Part shown: one piece after another, positions 1-8,093 of the stretch
Layout: the number at the start of each line of letters is the position of its first letter
Numbering within the stretch: position 1 is the stretch's first letter
DNA from: an uncultured Microcaldota archaeon
GTDB taxonomy: Archaea; Micrarchaeota; Micrarchaeia; Burarchaeales; Fermentimicrarchaeaceae
Direction of reading: 5' to 3'
DNA length: 33,057 nucleotides
NCBI GenBank assembly: GCA_903921825.1
Contig: CAIXRF010000090.1
Span: 1-33,057 of the forward strand
Notes under the pieces: generated by a model
Database searches by the model: none
What the model was told of the DNA's origin: nothing
Seen by the model: the letters and a program-made list of their open reading frames with translations, nothing else
Program-made: the position numbers and the translations under genes

Positions 1-1164
1 ACTGCACCCACAACTACAGCAACAGCCATCAAATCCGACACTTCAACTTACACCAACAACACCTGGACAAACAGCCCATACGTGAACGTCTCCCTGGGCT
101 GCGATGACGGCCTAGGTTCAGGCTGCAACATAAAGCAATACTGCACCGGCGCCTCCTCATGCACACCAGACACAACCTACTCTGCCACACTCCAGGTCAA
201 CACCGAAAACATATCCTACTTCTGCTACCGCAGCAACGACACAGTAACCAACCTGGAGACCACAAAGTGCCTCATCATAAAGATAGACACCACTGCACCC
301 ACAACTACAGCAACAGCCATCAAATCCGACACTTCAACTTACACCAACAACACCTGGACAAACAGCCCATACGTGAACGTCTCCCTGGGCTGCGATGACG
401 GCCTAGGTTCAGGCTGCAGCATAAAGCAGTACTGCACAGGCCCAACTTCCTGCACCCCAGACACAACCTACTCCACAGTAGTCCCAATCAACACAGAGGA
501 CACGTCGTACTTCTGCTACCGCAGCAACGACACAGTAACCAACCTGGAGACCACAAAGTGCCTCATCATAAAGATAGACACCACCGCACCCACAACTACA
601 GCAACAGCAATCAAGAATGACAGTTCTTCATATACGAACAACACCTGGACAAACAGCTCGTACGTGAACGTTTCCCTATCCTGCGATGACGGCTCAGGTA
701 GCGGCTGCAGCATAAAGCAATACTGCGCAGACACATCTTCATGCACCCCATCTCTAACCTACTCCGCAGCAGTCCAAGTCAACACGGAAGGCCCGTCGTA
801 CTTCTGTTACAGAAGCAACGACACAGTAACCAATCTGGAAACCACAAAGTGCTTCGTCATCAAGATAGACACGACACCCCCCACAACCACTGCAACAGCC
901 ATCAAATCCGACAGCTCAAGCTACACCAACAACACCTGGACCTCCAGCCCATATGTGAATGTCTCCCTCTCCTGCAATGATGGCTCCGGCTCAGGCTGCA
1001 GCATAAAGCAATACTGCACAGACACTAACAACACTTGCACACCCTCATCCACCTATTCCTCTGCTGTGCGGATATCCACCCTGGCCACATCATACATCCG
1101 GTACAGGTCCAATGACACGTTTGGCAACCTGGAGGCCACGAAATCCTTCACGCTAAAGATAGAC
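1..1164 (+). repeat. Four tandem 291-bp coding repeats
   Basis: Units begin at 1, 292, 583 and 874; the first three are exactly 291 bp and the last has one extra codon. Units 1 and 2 are almost identical over their first ~136 bases (one difference seen, aaca versus agca at 127-130 and 418-421), while units 3 and 4 are more diverged. This suggests recent duplication or gene conversion between adjacent units. More units may lie upstream of the window. Confidence 0.9.
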
Positions 1165-2544
1165 ACGGCCAGCATCATAGCCTGCCCCTATGCGATAAAC
1201 TCAAACGGCTACTACGTCCTCGGCGGCAACATCACCTCGCTGACCACGACGTGCATAGGCATAGGCTCGGGCGCCGCAGGCGCCATTCTGGATTGCCTGG
1301 GCAACTCAATAACGGGCAACGGTACTGCATATGGCATATACCTGAACGGTGCGACCAATATCACGATACAGAACTGCACCGTGAAGAGATTCGAACGCGG
1401 GCTCTACCTCAGCAACTCCAAGAATGACCTCATCCGTGGCAGCACGTTCACGCAGAATAACAACGGCGTGCACGTCTACACGAGCAGCAGCAACAACATC
1501 TTCATGAACAACAACATCTCCCTCAACCTTAACATGGGGGTGCTCGTCCAATCCGCGGTTGGCAACGTCTTCACTGCAAACGAAGTGTGCAGCAACCCGA
1601 ACTATGACGCATACTGCGGCAGCGCGCAGCCTGGTGGGAGCAATACCTGCAACGTATCCAAAATCTCATGCAGCGGGATAACATGCGGCTCGGCCTGCGG
1701 AGTCACGCCAACCCCCACCCCAACACCGACACCCACGCCAACTCCAACCCCGACGCCTACGCCTACTCCAACGCCCACGGTTACGCCTACGCCTACCGTG
1801 ACGCCAACCCCCACGCCAACACCAACTCCGACCGTGACGCCTACTCCAACTCCAACCCCAACGCCTACGCCCACCCCAACTCCAACGCCTACGCCAACCC
1901 CCACGCCAACTCCCACCCCGACCCCAACACCCACCCCCACTCCAACGCCGACACCTACGCCTACACCCACCCCAACCCCATCGCCTGGCGGGACGGTCAT
2001 TACCTCCTGCCCCTACACGATAAACGTGCCGGGCAACTACACCCTCCACTCCAACCTGCAATCAACCAGCGGAACGTGCATAGGTATAAACTCAGGGGGC
2101 AGCGGCGCGAAGCTTGACTGCGCCAGCCACACAATCAACGGCTCAGGGACGGGCTACGGCGTATACATCAACGGCGCGAGCGGCGTGACGGTGCAATACT
2201 GCACGGTGACGCACTTCGACAAGGGCATCTACACGAGCAACGCCAAAAACAACCTCCTCAGCCACGACGTCCTTACAAACAACAACTACGGTGCCTACCT
2301 CTATTCCAGCAGTAACACCAACACAATCAGCCATACGACCATGAACAGCAACACCTACGAGGGGTTGCTCGTGCAGAATTCTCTAACCAACAACGTGACC
2401 GCCAGCCAGATTTGTTTCAATGGCGACTCGCTGCATGACCTTTACTGCTCCGCGGCACAGAGCGGGAACGGTGGCAACACCTGCACTACCTCGAGGGTTT
2501 CCTGCGGCGGAGTGACGTGCAGCGTATCCTGCAGCCCGCCATAA
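1..2544 (+). CDS. Large modular surface protein with CHB_HEX_C-like repeats, PT linker and two beta-helix modules (5' partial)
   Basis: The reading frame is open from base 1, so the true start lies outside the window; 847 residues are visible. Residues 1-389 are four tandem 97-residue repeats, each with a T(A/P)PTTTATAIK start, a C(D/N)DGxGSGC core and paired cysteines. This resembles the chitobiase-C-terminal-like/Ig-like extracellular repeats of prokaryotic surface proteins (inferred by eye). Residues about 392-560 form a right-handed beta-helix module (NosD/pectate-lyase-like, with GIYLNG and NITIQNC strands) closed by a cysteine-rich cap. About 94 residues of threonine-proline linker follow, then a second beta-helix module with its own cysteine cap up to the stop. 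Many N-x-S/T sequons suggest N-glycosylation. It is very probably exported and displayed on the cell surface, perhaps in adhesion or carbohydrate binding. No catalytic residues can be assigned. The next gene encodes two more modules of the same type. Confidence 0.85.
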   Translation, partial: TAPTTTATAIKSDTSTYTNNTWTNSPYVNVSLGCDDGLGSGCNIKQYCTGASSCTPDTTYSATLQVNTENISYFCYRSNDTVTNLETTKCLIIKIDTTAPTTTATAIKSDTSTYTNNTWTNSPYVNVSLGCDDGLGSGCSIKQYCTGPTSCTPDTTYSTVVPINTEDTSYFCYRSNDTVTNLETTKCLIIKIDTTAPTTTATAIKNDSSSYTNNTWTNSSYVNVSLSCDDGSGSGCSIKQYCADTSSCTPSLTYSAAVQVNTEGPSYFCYRSNDTVTNLETTKCFVIKIDTTPPTTTATAIKSDSSSYTNNTWTSSPYVNVSLSCNDGSGSGCSIKQYCTDTNNTCTPSSTYSSAVRISTLATSYIRYRSNDTFGNLEATKSFTLKIDTASIIACPYAINSNGYYVLGGNITSLTTTCIGIGSGAAGAILDCLGNSITGNGTAYGIYLNGATNITIQNCTVKRFERGLYLSNSKNDLIRGSTFTQNNNGVHVYTSSSNNIFMNNNISLNLNMGVLVQSAVGNVFTANEVCSNPNYDAYCGSAQPGGSNTCNVSKISCSGITCGSACGVTPTPTPTPTPTPTPTPTPTPTPTPTVTPTPTVTPTPTPTPTPTVTPTPTPTPTPTPTPTPTPTPTPTPTPTPTPTPTPTPTPTPTPTPTPTPSPGGTVITSCPYTINVPGNYTLHSNLQSTSGTCIGINSGGSGAKLDCASHTINGSGTGYGVYINGASGVTVQYCTVTHFDKGIYTSNAKNNLLSHDVLTNNNYGAYLYSSSNTNTISHTTMNSNTYEGLLVQNSLTNNVTASQICFNGDSLHDLYCSAAQSGNGGNTCTTSRVSCGGVTCSVSCSPP
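1705..1986 (+). repeat. Threonine-proline (PT)n linker-coding low-complexity tract
   Basis: About 94 codons alternate Thr and Pro with a few Val interruptions (VTPTPTVTP). Third positions vary, so the tract is a protein-level repeat more than a perfect hexanucleotide satellite. It joins two beta-helix modules and probably forms an extended, O-glycosylatable spacer. A shorter tract of the same kind lies at 2758-2919 in the next gene. Confidence 0.9.
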
Positions 2545-2550
2545 GACACC

Positions 2551-2576
2551 AGCTTCTTTTCCTTTTCTTCTTCTCA
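2551..2576 (+). terminator. Pyrimidine/T-rich terminator-like tract
   Basis: A run of T-rich sequence (ttcttttccttttcttcttc) begins seven bases after the stop codon at 2542-2544. Archaeal RNA polymerase and FttA terminate at U-rich stretches like this. No stem-loop precedes it. Confidence 0.5.
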
Positions 2577-2596
2577 TGCCGAGCCAGCGCTAGGAA

Positions 2597-2606
2597 GGTT
2601 TAAAAC
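2597..2606 (+). promoter_or_regulatory. TATA box for the beta-helix lipoprotein
   Basis: The sequence gtttaaaac lies about 38 bases before the ATG at 2641 and is followed by a GGGTGA Shine-Dalgarno at 2629-2634, six bases before the start. This is the normal arrangement for an archaeal gene with a short leader. Confidence 0.5.
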
Positions 2607-2640
2607 GCAGCCCACCAAAGCCAGTATCGGGTGAGATTGA

Positions 2641-4134
2641 ATGAAGTCGCCACTCTGGCTGCTTATCGCCGCAATGCTGCTGTTCGGCTGCGTACAGCCG
2701 AACCGCGAATACGTGTGCCCGGACGGGAGCGTAGTTGACAATCCGACCCTGTGCGCGACTCCGACCCCCACTCCGACTCCGACGCCTACGCCCGTTCCTA
2801 CGGCGACCGTCACGCCCATTCCCACAGTGACTCCCTCGTCAGCCCCAACAGAAACGCCAACGCCCACCCCGATTCCAACTGCGACGCCAACGCCCACGCC
2901 AGCCCCAACGCCCTCTGAACTGCGTGCCTGCGGCACCATAGACTCCCCTAATAATTACACCCTAGGCAGCAACCTGAGCTCTTCCGGCGACTGCATAGTG
3001 CTCAACCCCGGCGCAAGCGGCTCAACGCTCAACTGCAAAGGCCACAACATCACGGGTCAGGGTGGAAGCAGCACCGGCATCTATCTCAATGGAGTTAGCG
3101 GAGTTACCGTGAAGAACTGCCACGTCAGCAATTTCCATGACGGCATCAGCCTGTCCAATTCGCGCAGCAACACCATAGCGAACAACACCGCCAACTTGAG
3201 CAGCCACGGAATCTACCTGTCGTTTTCGAGCGGCAACAACATAACTGGCAACGCCGCAACCTCAAACCTGGCAGGCATCTACCTGTGGGAGTCGAGCAGC
3301 AACAACACGATAAGCGCCAATACTTTCAGCCTGAACGGCGACGGCATCTTCCTGTCCGGCTCGAGCAACGGCAACACCGTTAGGGGCAACATAGCCAGCG
3401 TGAACTATGACAGGGGCGCCTACGTGCTGGGCACAAGCGGCAACACGTTCAGCAGCAATACGCTCTGCAACAATACGGTTGGCGATTTAAGTTGCGACCA
3501 GCCCCTGAATAACAGCAACGGGAACACGTGCAGCAGCATTAGCAACAACACCTGCGGAATCAACTGCACCAACTGCACGCTTTCGTTCCAGTTGCCTACT
3601 CCGGTGCCAACGCCTGCGCCCAACGTTATCCTCATCTCTTCGTGCCCGCGCACCATCAACACTTCAGGCACCTACATCCTCAACAACAGCATCAATGGCT
3701 CCGGCGCCGCCGCGTGCATAACCATATCCAGTGCAGGGAGCGGCTCAACGCTCAATTGCCATGGCTATCGCATCAACGGCACTTCGCAAAACGGCACCGG
3801 CATCGCCCTCAATGGCTCGAGCGAGGCGACCGTCATGGGCTGCAACGTCATCGGATTCTACTACGGCATTTACCTCAACAACTCGAACGGCAACGTCCTG
3901 ATTAACAACAACGCCAATTCGAACTTCATCGGCGTCTACCTCAGCGGCTCGGGCAGCAACAATTTCATAAGCAACACGGCAACCGACAACACCTATGACT
4001 TCCTTTGCGCCACCCAGAACCCGAATAACGACCTCGGCGGGAACGCATGCAGCAACGAATACCAGTGCGGCACGGCTTCAGGCGGCTGGCTCTGCAGCTG
4101 CCCGGCCAACGCATGCGCGACTCCAACGCCGTGA
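2641..4134 (+). CDS. Lipoprotein with PT linker and two right-handed beta-helix modules
   Basis: The 497-residue product starts with a signal peptide and lipobox ending LLFGC, so Cys17 is the likely lipidation site. A Thr/Pro-rich stretch occupies residues about 40-93. Beta-helix module A spans about 97-310, with repeated GIYL(S/N)xSxxN rungs of the NosD/parallel beta-helix type. A short linker (PTPVPTPAP) leads to module B at about 330-480. Both modules open with a C-x-x-T-I-(D/N) segment and end with a cysteine-rich cap, like the modules of the preceding protein. It is probably anchored on the cell surface; the ligand is unknown. The last residues are ATPTP, as if another PT linker had just begun, so a further module may have been lost at the stop codon. 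The start is supported by GGGTGA and a TATA box. Confidence 0.85.
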   Translation: MKSPLWLLIAAMLLFGCVQPNREYVCPDGSVVDNPTLCATPTPTPTPTPTPVPTATVTPIPTVTPSSAPTETPTPTPIPTATPTPTPAPTPSELRACGTIDSPNNYTLGSNLSSSGDCIVLNPGASGSTLNCKGHNITGQGGSSTGIYLNGVSGVTVKNCHVSNFHDGISLSNSRSNTIANNTANLSSHGIYLSFSSGNNITGNAATSNLAGIYLWESSSNNTISANTFSLNGDGIFLSGSSNGNTVRGNIASVNYDRGAYVLGTSGNTFSSNTLCNNTVGDLSCDQPLNNSNGNTCSSISNNTCGINCTNCTLSFQLPTPVPTPAPNVILISSCPRTINTSGTYILNNSINGSGAAACITISSAGSGSTLNCHGYRINGTSQNGTGIALNGSSEATVMGCNVIGFYYGIYLNNSNGNVLINNNANSNFIGVYLSGSGSNNFISNTATDNTYDFLCATQNPNNDLGGNACSNEYQCGTASGGWLCSCPANACATPTP

Positions 4135-4261
4135 GCCACTAGACGCCTTAAACAGTTTCCCCTTCCGGCCTAGCCAGAATCAGGATTTCGGTGGCTCACA
4201 AGCTACTCCGTTTATCATCGCCTTTCGGCTCATCCTGGGACGGTGCGATCACAGCCGAGCG

Positions 4262-4270
4262 GTTTATATG
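4262..4270 (+). promoter_or_regulatory. TATA box for the membrane protein at 4308
   Basis: gtttatatg lies about 40 bases upstream of the ATG, with a GAGGTG ribosome-binding site at 4298-4303, so a short leader is expected. The rest of the 173-base gap after the lipoprotein stop shows nothing recognisable. Confidence 0.45.
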
Positions 4271-4307
4271 ATTGTCGGGATTAAAAGGCTTATTCAGAGG
4301 TGTGTAA

Positions 4308-5054
4308 ATGGCCGCTAATGCGTTTGAGTCATATCAGAAAGCCTGGGAGCTTTACAAGGCGAACTGGAAGCTGTACGCCCTGGCAGGGTTCCTGGTCCTC
4401 GTGCTGTCGCTCGTGGTTGCGATTCCATTCTCCGCATTCCATATTCTTGTGCTACTTTGGGTGCTGCCGTCGACTGCGATGAACCCGCTCATACCGCCGC
4501 TCGTGATTGCCGCAGACATAGTGCTGCTCCTGGTGACTGTTTTCGTCAGTGGCACCCTCAAGGGCGCCCTCTTCGGCGTGTGCTACGACGTAGTGCAGGG
4601 GGAGAAGATAAGCGCCAGGCGCCTCTTCCACTGGGCGAGGGTGAGATGGCAGACATACGTGGGGATAACGCTCATTCAGCTGATAGCCGTGTTCATAGTG
4701 CTTGCGCCCTTCATGATTGCCGCCGTCTTCATAGCGGGCGCGACGGGCATACACCTTCTCGCAGTTCCCGTCATCCTGCTGAGCATACCCTTCATCCTCC
4801 TAGTTGCAGGAGTAACGGAGCTCGCATTCCCAAAGACGGCAGCAGAATTCACTGGGACTGTGGAGTCGCTTTCGGGCGCAGTGAGGCTCGTTCTCGCAAA
4901 CCCGGCGCAGTTCATCCTGCTCGCCGTAGTGATGATAGTGCTGACCTGCATCGGAATAATCCCGCTTGTCGGCTCGCTCGTGATCACTCCGCTGAACAGC
5001 ACGGCATTCACCATATTTTATATGGCGGAGAAAAAGCCCAAGAGGAAACGCTGA
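4308..5054 (+). CDS. Multi-pass membrane protein of unknown function
   Basis: The 248-residue product has about six hydrophobic segments (roughly residues 25-50, 62-88, 118-145, 148-168, 198-220 and 222-238) and a basic KKPKRKR tail. An amphipathic N-terminus (FESYQKAWELYKANWKLYAL) leads into the first segment. This layout is reminiscent of the DUF4013/DUF975/YciC-like membrane families, in which cytoplasmic helices precede paired membrane helices, but I do not recognise it firmly. GAGGTG five bases before the ATG supports the start. It ends 52 bases before the convergent reductoisomerase homologue, so it is probably monocistronic. Confidence 0.8.
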   Translation: MAANAFESYQKAWELYKANWKLYALAGFLVLVLSLVVAIPFSAFHILVLLWVLPSTAMNPLIPPLVIAADIVLLLVTVFVSGTLKGALFGVCYDVVQGEKISARRLFHWARVRWQTYVGITLIQLIAVFIVLAPFMIAAVFIAGATGIHLLAVPVILLSIPFILLVAGVTELAFPKTAAEFTGTVESLSGAVRLVLANPAQFILLAVVMIVLTCIGIIPLVGSLVITPLNSTAFTIFYMAEKKPKRKR

Positions 5055-5106
5055 GTCACGCCTATGAGAAGGGCGCCGGGCGCGGTCTTCTGCTTGGAAG
5101 CCGGGC

Positions 5107-6093
5107 TCACTCCTTGCTGCCCAGCGCCTTCCTCATTTTTGCGCCGAAGTGCTCAAGGGGGTGGTCCGACCCCTTCCTTCTCAGCTCCTCGAATCTTTTC
5201 ATCCCGGCTTCATATTCACCGAGCCATTCCTCTGCGAAGCTCCCGTCCTTCACTTCATCGAATATCTCCTGCATCGACTTCCTCGCTTTCTCATCCACGA
5301 TGCGGCCGCCCCTGGTCAGCGCCCCGTAGGTTGCGGTGCGCGAGACGCCATAGAGCGTCTTCTTCAGCCCGTCGCGCTCCACCATTTCCATTATAGTCTT
5401 GGCAACGCCAACGCACTCGAAGTAGGCAATCTCCGGCGGGATGCCGTTCCTCACCATCGTTTCGAAGCCGGCTTTCATGAGCGAGAGCTGGCCGCCAATC
5501 GTCACGCACTGCTCCGCGAAAAGGTTGGAGAACGTTTCCTGGTCGAAGGTGCACTCGAACACCCCCTTCCTGGTAAGCCCCAGCCCCTTGGCGATGGCCA
5601 GCGCGCCCCTTTTTGCGTTGCCCGTGTAGTCCTGGTGCACCGCGATTAGGCCCGGCACTCCCTCATCCTGCAGGAACGCTTCGCGCAGCCTGGCGCCGGT
5701 TGACTTTGGCGCGACCATCACCACGTCGACATTTTTCGGCGGTTTTATGAGCCCGTAGGTTATGTTGAAGCCGTGCGCGAAGCACAGCATCTTCCCCTCG
5801 CCGAGGTTCTTCTTGATGTATTTGGAATAGACCTCCCGCTGCACCATGTCGGGCACGAGCATGCAGATGACGTCCGACTCCCGGGCCGCCTCAGCAATCC
5901 CGGCGACTCTCAGCCGGTCCTCCTCCGCGCGCTTCCAGGACGCGCCGCCCTCCCTGACGCCCACCAGGACGTTGAGCCCGGAGTCCCTCAGGCACTTAGC
6001 CTGCGCGCTGCCCTGGTTGCCATAGCCGATTACGCCTATTATCTTTCCCTTCAGCTGCGAGAGGTCCGCGTCCCCGTCCGCGTATAGTACCAA
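5107..6093 (-). CDS. ilvC: Ketol-acid reductoisomerase (KARI) homologue with altered metal site
   Basis: The 328 residues align without gaps, over most of their length, to class I KARI, the NADPH-dependent second enzyme of Val/Leu/Ile synthesis. The Rossmann motif GYGNQG is at 23-28, the cofactor loop at 47-53 reads REGGASW, and the AHGFNI histidine is H107. K130, E194, E226 and S251 are kept. Two of the four Mg2+ ligands known from Pseudomonas KARI are changed: D190 is Asn and E230 is Val (codons at 5524-5526 and 5404-5406). The usual APKxPGH segment is APKSTGA. Normal isomeroreductase activity is therefore doubtful, and a divergent or reductase-only role is possible. The start is TTG, preceded by GGGTGA. 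That site overlaps the stop codon of the upstream membrane-anchored gene four bases away, so the two are probably translationally coupled. No other branched-chain amino acid genes are in the window. Confidence 0.9.
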   Translation of the reverse strand: MVLYADGDADLSQLKGKIIGVIGYGNQGSAQAKCLRDSGLNVLVGVREGGASWKRAEEDRLRVAGIAEAARESDVICMLVPDMVQREVYSKYIKKNLGEGKMLCFAHGFNITYGLIKPPKNVDVVMVAPKSTGARLREAFLQDEGVPGLIAVHQDYTGNAKRGALAIAKGLGLTRKGVFECTFDQETFSNLFAEQCVTIGGQLSLMKAGFETMVRNGIPPEIAYFECVGVAKTIMEMVERDGLKKTLYGVSRTATYGALTRGGRIVDEKARKSMQEIFDEVKDGSFAEEWLGEYEAGMKRFEELRRKGSDHPLEHFGAKMRKALGSKE

Positions 6094-6097
6094 TCAT

Positions 6098-7300
6098 TCA
6101 CCCTACCGAGGTTATCCTTGCCCCCAGGATGCCCAGCTTCACGTAAAGCATCTCGCTGTCCCCAAGCGTGGCGTTCGCGGGCAGCAGCTTCTCGAGCCTC
6201 ATTCCCCCAGGCAGGACATAATCCACGCCCTCAATATCAACAATTGGGCCGAGCGATACGTTGCCGTATTTGGCAATCCGCATCCCCTGCGCCCCAGAGA
6301 ACGTGTTGTTCAGGAACGCCTCATCCGGCTCGCCCGCGGTTATGTTCAGCTCCGCAAAGGAGTCTTCGAACGCGAATGCGCTGCTGTCGTTGAATATTGC
6401 GAGCAGGTCAGCCTCCACCTTGCTCCTGTTGACGTATCCTTCCTCCACGAGCGCGGTCCTGCCCGCGACGAAACTCACGTAGCTCAGGTTCTGCACCTTC
6501 CCCTTCTGCTCTTCGCTCGCGTTGGCCGGGATGGTTATGAAGGGATTCTCGTGGTATGCGAACGTGGCGTTCGGGTATTTGGCGAGCAGCGCTTCCTTCA
6601 GCGTGGTGTCGTTAATCATGCGCCCTTCCCACGGGTAACTTGCGTCGATTACCAACCCGGGCTGGAGGCTTGAGACCGCCGCCTTCACCAGCACAGTCCC
6701 CTCCTTATCCGCGACCTTCGCCTGGAGGTCCGAGACTGCCAGCGAGTCCGGCTCTATCATTGCCCCGACCAGGAGGCTAATATTCCTCCCGACGGCGGCC
6801 AGCGGCTCAATCACGAGCGTGACCCGCTTGGATATGCTCGCGGTGATGTTGCCCGCCTGCGTTATGAAGCTCGCATTCTGCGGGAGCTCCAGCTGCGCCT
6901 TGGCCTTCGTCGTCACGTTCGGGAAGTCCAGCGTCAGGTTGAGGGCTATCTCAGTGATGTTCGCGCCGCCAGTGAGGATGGCATTCACGCTGTCCGCTCC
7001 CGCGGAGTTCACGTAGGCCACCTTCCCCTCGCGCACGAGCCCGTTCAGCCTCCCGGTGAGCGCCGCATCCGTTGCGGCGCCGGGCGCGCTTATGACTAAT
7101 ATATTGTCAGGGTAGGCGAGCACGGTCCCGTCGATGCCCGCAGTCCCGAAAAGCGCAGACGTCGGAGTCTGCTCCGGGGTTGGGGTTTCACCTCCCCCCT
7201 TCGGCAGGTATCTCCCCATGCCCTGGTAGGCAAAGGTCCCAACGATGAACGACACCACGACTACGAAAACGGCAATCTTTATTAAATCGTCCTTGTTCAT
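6098..7300 (-). CDS. Membrane-anchored extracytoplasmic protein of unknown function
   Basis: The 400-residue product begins MNKDDLIKIAVFVVVV, with one hydrophobic segment at about 8-27 acting as a signal anchor. A short PTPEQTP linker and a roughly 350-residue soluble domain with many N-glycosylation sequons follow. It probably faces outward; I recognise no family. An in-frame ATG 11 codons upstream exists, but it would place the start almost on the TATA box shared with the divergent FKBP gene, so the ATG at 7300 is preferred. It is the first gene of a two-gene unit with the KARI homologue, and its stop codon is part of that gene's ribosome-binding site. Confidence 0.75.
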   Translation of the reverse strand: MNKDDLIKIAVFVVVVSFIVGTFAYQGMGRYLPKGGGETPTPEQTPTSALFGTAGIDGTVLAYPDNILVISAPGAATDAALTGRLNGLVREGKVAYVNSAGADSVNAILTGGANITEIALNLTLDFPNVTTKAKAQLELPQNASFITQAGNITASISKRVTLVIEPLAAVGRNISLLVGAMIEPDSLAVSDLQAKVADKEGTVLVKAAVSSLQPGLVIDASYPWEGRMINDTTLKEALLAKYPNATFAYHENPFITIPANASEEQKGKVQNLSYVSFVAGRTALVEEGYVNRSKVEADLLAIFNDSSAFAFEDSFAELNITAGEPDEAFLNNTFSGAQGMRIAKYGNVSLGPIVDIEGVDYVLPGGMRLEKLLPANATLGDSEMLYVKLGILGARITSVG

Positions 7301-7330
7301 AATACGCCCCCGTTGCTGAGTTTTGTCCGA

Positions 7331-7345
7331 CAAGGCTTATAAAAC
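7331..7345. promoter_or_regulatory. Shared divergent promoter with palindromic TTATAA
   Basis: caaggcttataaaac contains the self-complementary TTATAA at 7337-7342. To the right, the FKBP ATG is about 28 bases away (leaderless). To the left, the membrane-anchored gene's ATG at 7300 is about 39 bases away. No second convincing TATA box is seen in the gap, so one element may serve both directions. Confidence 0.5.
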
Positions 7346-7367
7346 GAGGGATTTTGGGGGTTTTCTG

Positions 7368-8066
7368 ATGACAGAAAAGACAGGCCCTGGCGACTTCGTC
7401 AGGATAGAGTTCACGGGGAAGCGCGCAGCCGACGGCTCGGTCTTCGACACCACGGATGCGGCGAAGGCGAAGGAGGCGGGCATATTCAACGAGCGCTACA
7501 AGTATGGCCCGTCCCTGGTGGTCGTGGGCAAGGGGATGGTCGTGAAGGGGCTAGACGACGCGCTAGCAGGCATGCCGCTGGGCGAAGCCAGGAAGGTGGA
7601 GATTCCCCCGGAGAAGGCATTCGGCCAGCGCAATGCCTCCCTGGTGCGCGTCATCCCGCTCGCCGAGTTCAGGAAGCGCGACCTCGAGCCGAAGCAGGGG
7701 ATGGTCATCGAGCTCGACGACAGGCCTGCGCTCGTCAGGAGCGTCACCTCCGGCCGCGTTATGGTGGACATGAACCACTCGCTCGCGGGCGAGAAGGTAG
7801 TCTACGAGGTCAAAGTGACGGAAAAGGTGGATGGCGCGGAAGGGAAGCTGAAAGCCCTGCTCGATGAGAACGGGCTCTCCGGCGCCACCGTAAAAATGAA
7901 GGGCAGCGAGCCCGTGCTCGGCTTTTCCCACAAGGCAGGCGAGGAGGCTAAGCACCTCGTCGCAAAGGCCGCGTTCCTCCGCTCCGTGAAGGAGCTCATG
8001 CCCGAGCTGGGCAAGGTGAGGTTCGAGGAGGAGTTCATCCTCGCCGAGGAAAAGAAAAAGGAGTAA
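7368..8066 (+). CDS. FKBP-type peptidyl-prolyl cis-trans isomerase, long archaeal type
   Basis: The 232-residue product has an FKBP domain in its first ~90 residues: GDFVRIEFTGKRADGSVFDTT, then VVGKGMVVKGLDDALAGM and VEIPPEKAFG. An SlyD-like insert-in-flap segment (about 85-140) and a C-terminal domain of roughly 85 residues follow. This matches the ~26 kDa archaeal FKBPs, which catalyse proline isomerisation and act as folding chaperones in the cytoplasm. Fifteen upstream in-frame codons exist, but they overlap the TATA box, so the ATG at 7368 is chosen, about 25 bases from that box. The next gene starts 27 bases after the stop and may be cotranscribed. Confidence 0.9.
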   Translation: MTEKTGPGDFVRIEFTGKRAADGSVFDTTDAAKAKEAGIFNERYKYGPSLVVVGKGMVVKGLDDALAGMPLGEARKVEIPPEKAFGQRNASLVRVIPLAEFRKRDLEPKQGMVIELDDRPALVRSVTSGRVMVDMNHSLAGEKVVYEVKVTEKVDGAEGKLKALLDENGLSGATVKMKGSEPVLGFSHKAGEEAKHLVAKAAFLRSVKELMPELGKVRFEEEFILAEEKKKE

Positions 8067-8093
8067 TGTTGCGGGCCCCGCGGCAGGACGGGC

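Noticed and set aside
1602-2061. Long minus-strand frames rich in Gly-Val or Arg/Trp opposite the PT linker
   Set aside because: They are the complement of the Thr-Pro codons, with no start signals, and the plus-strand frame clearly encodes the protein.
4457-5329. A 290-codon plus-strand frame overlapping the membrane protein gene
   Set aside because: It is out of frame with the membrane protein, rich in Arg/His/Ser without recognisable segments, and runs into the convergent KARI homologue.
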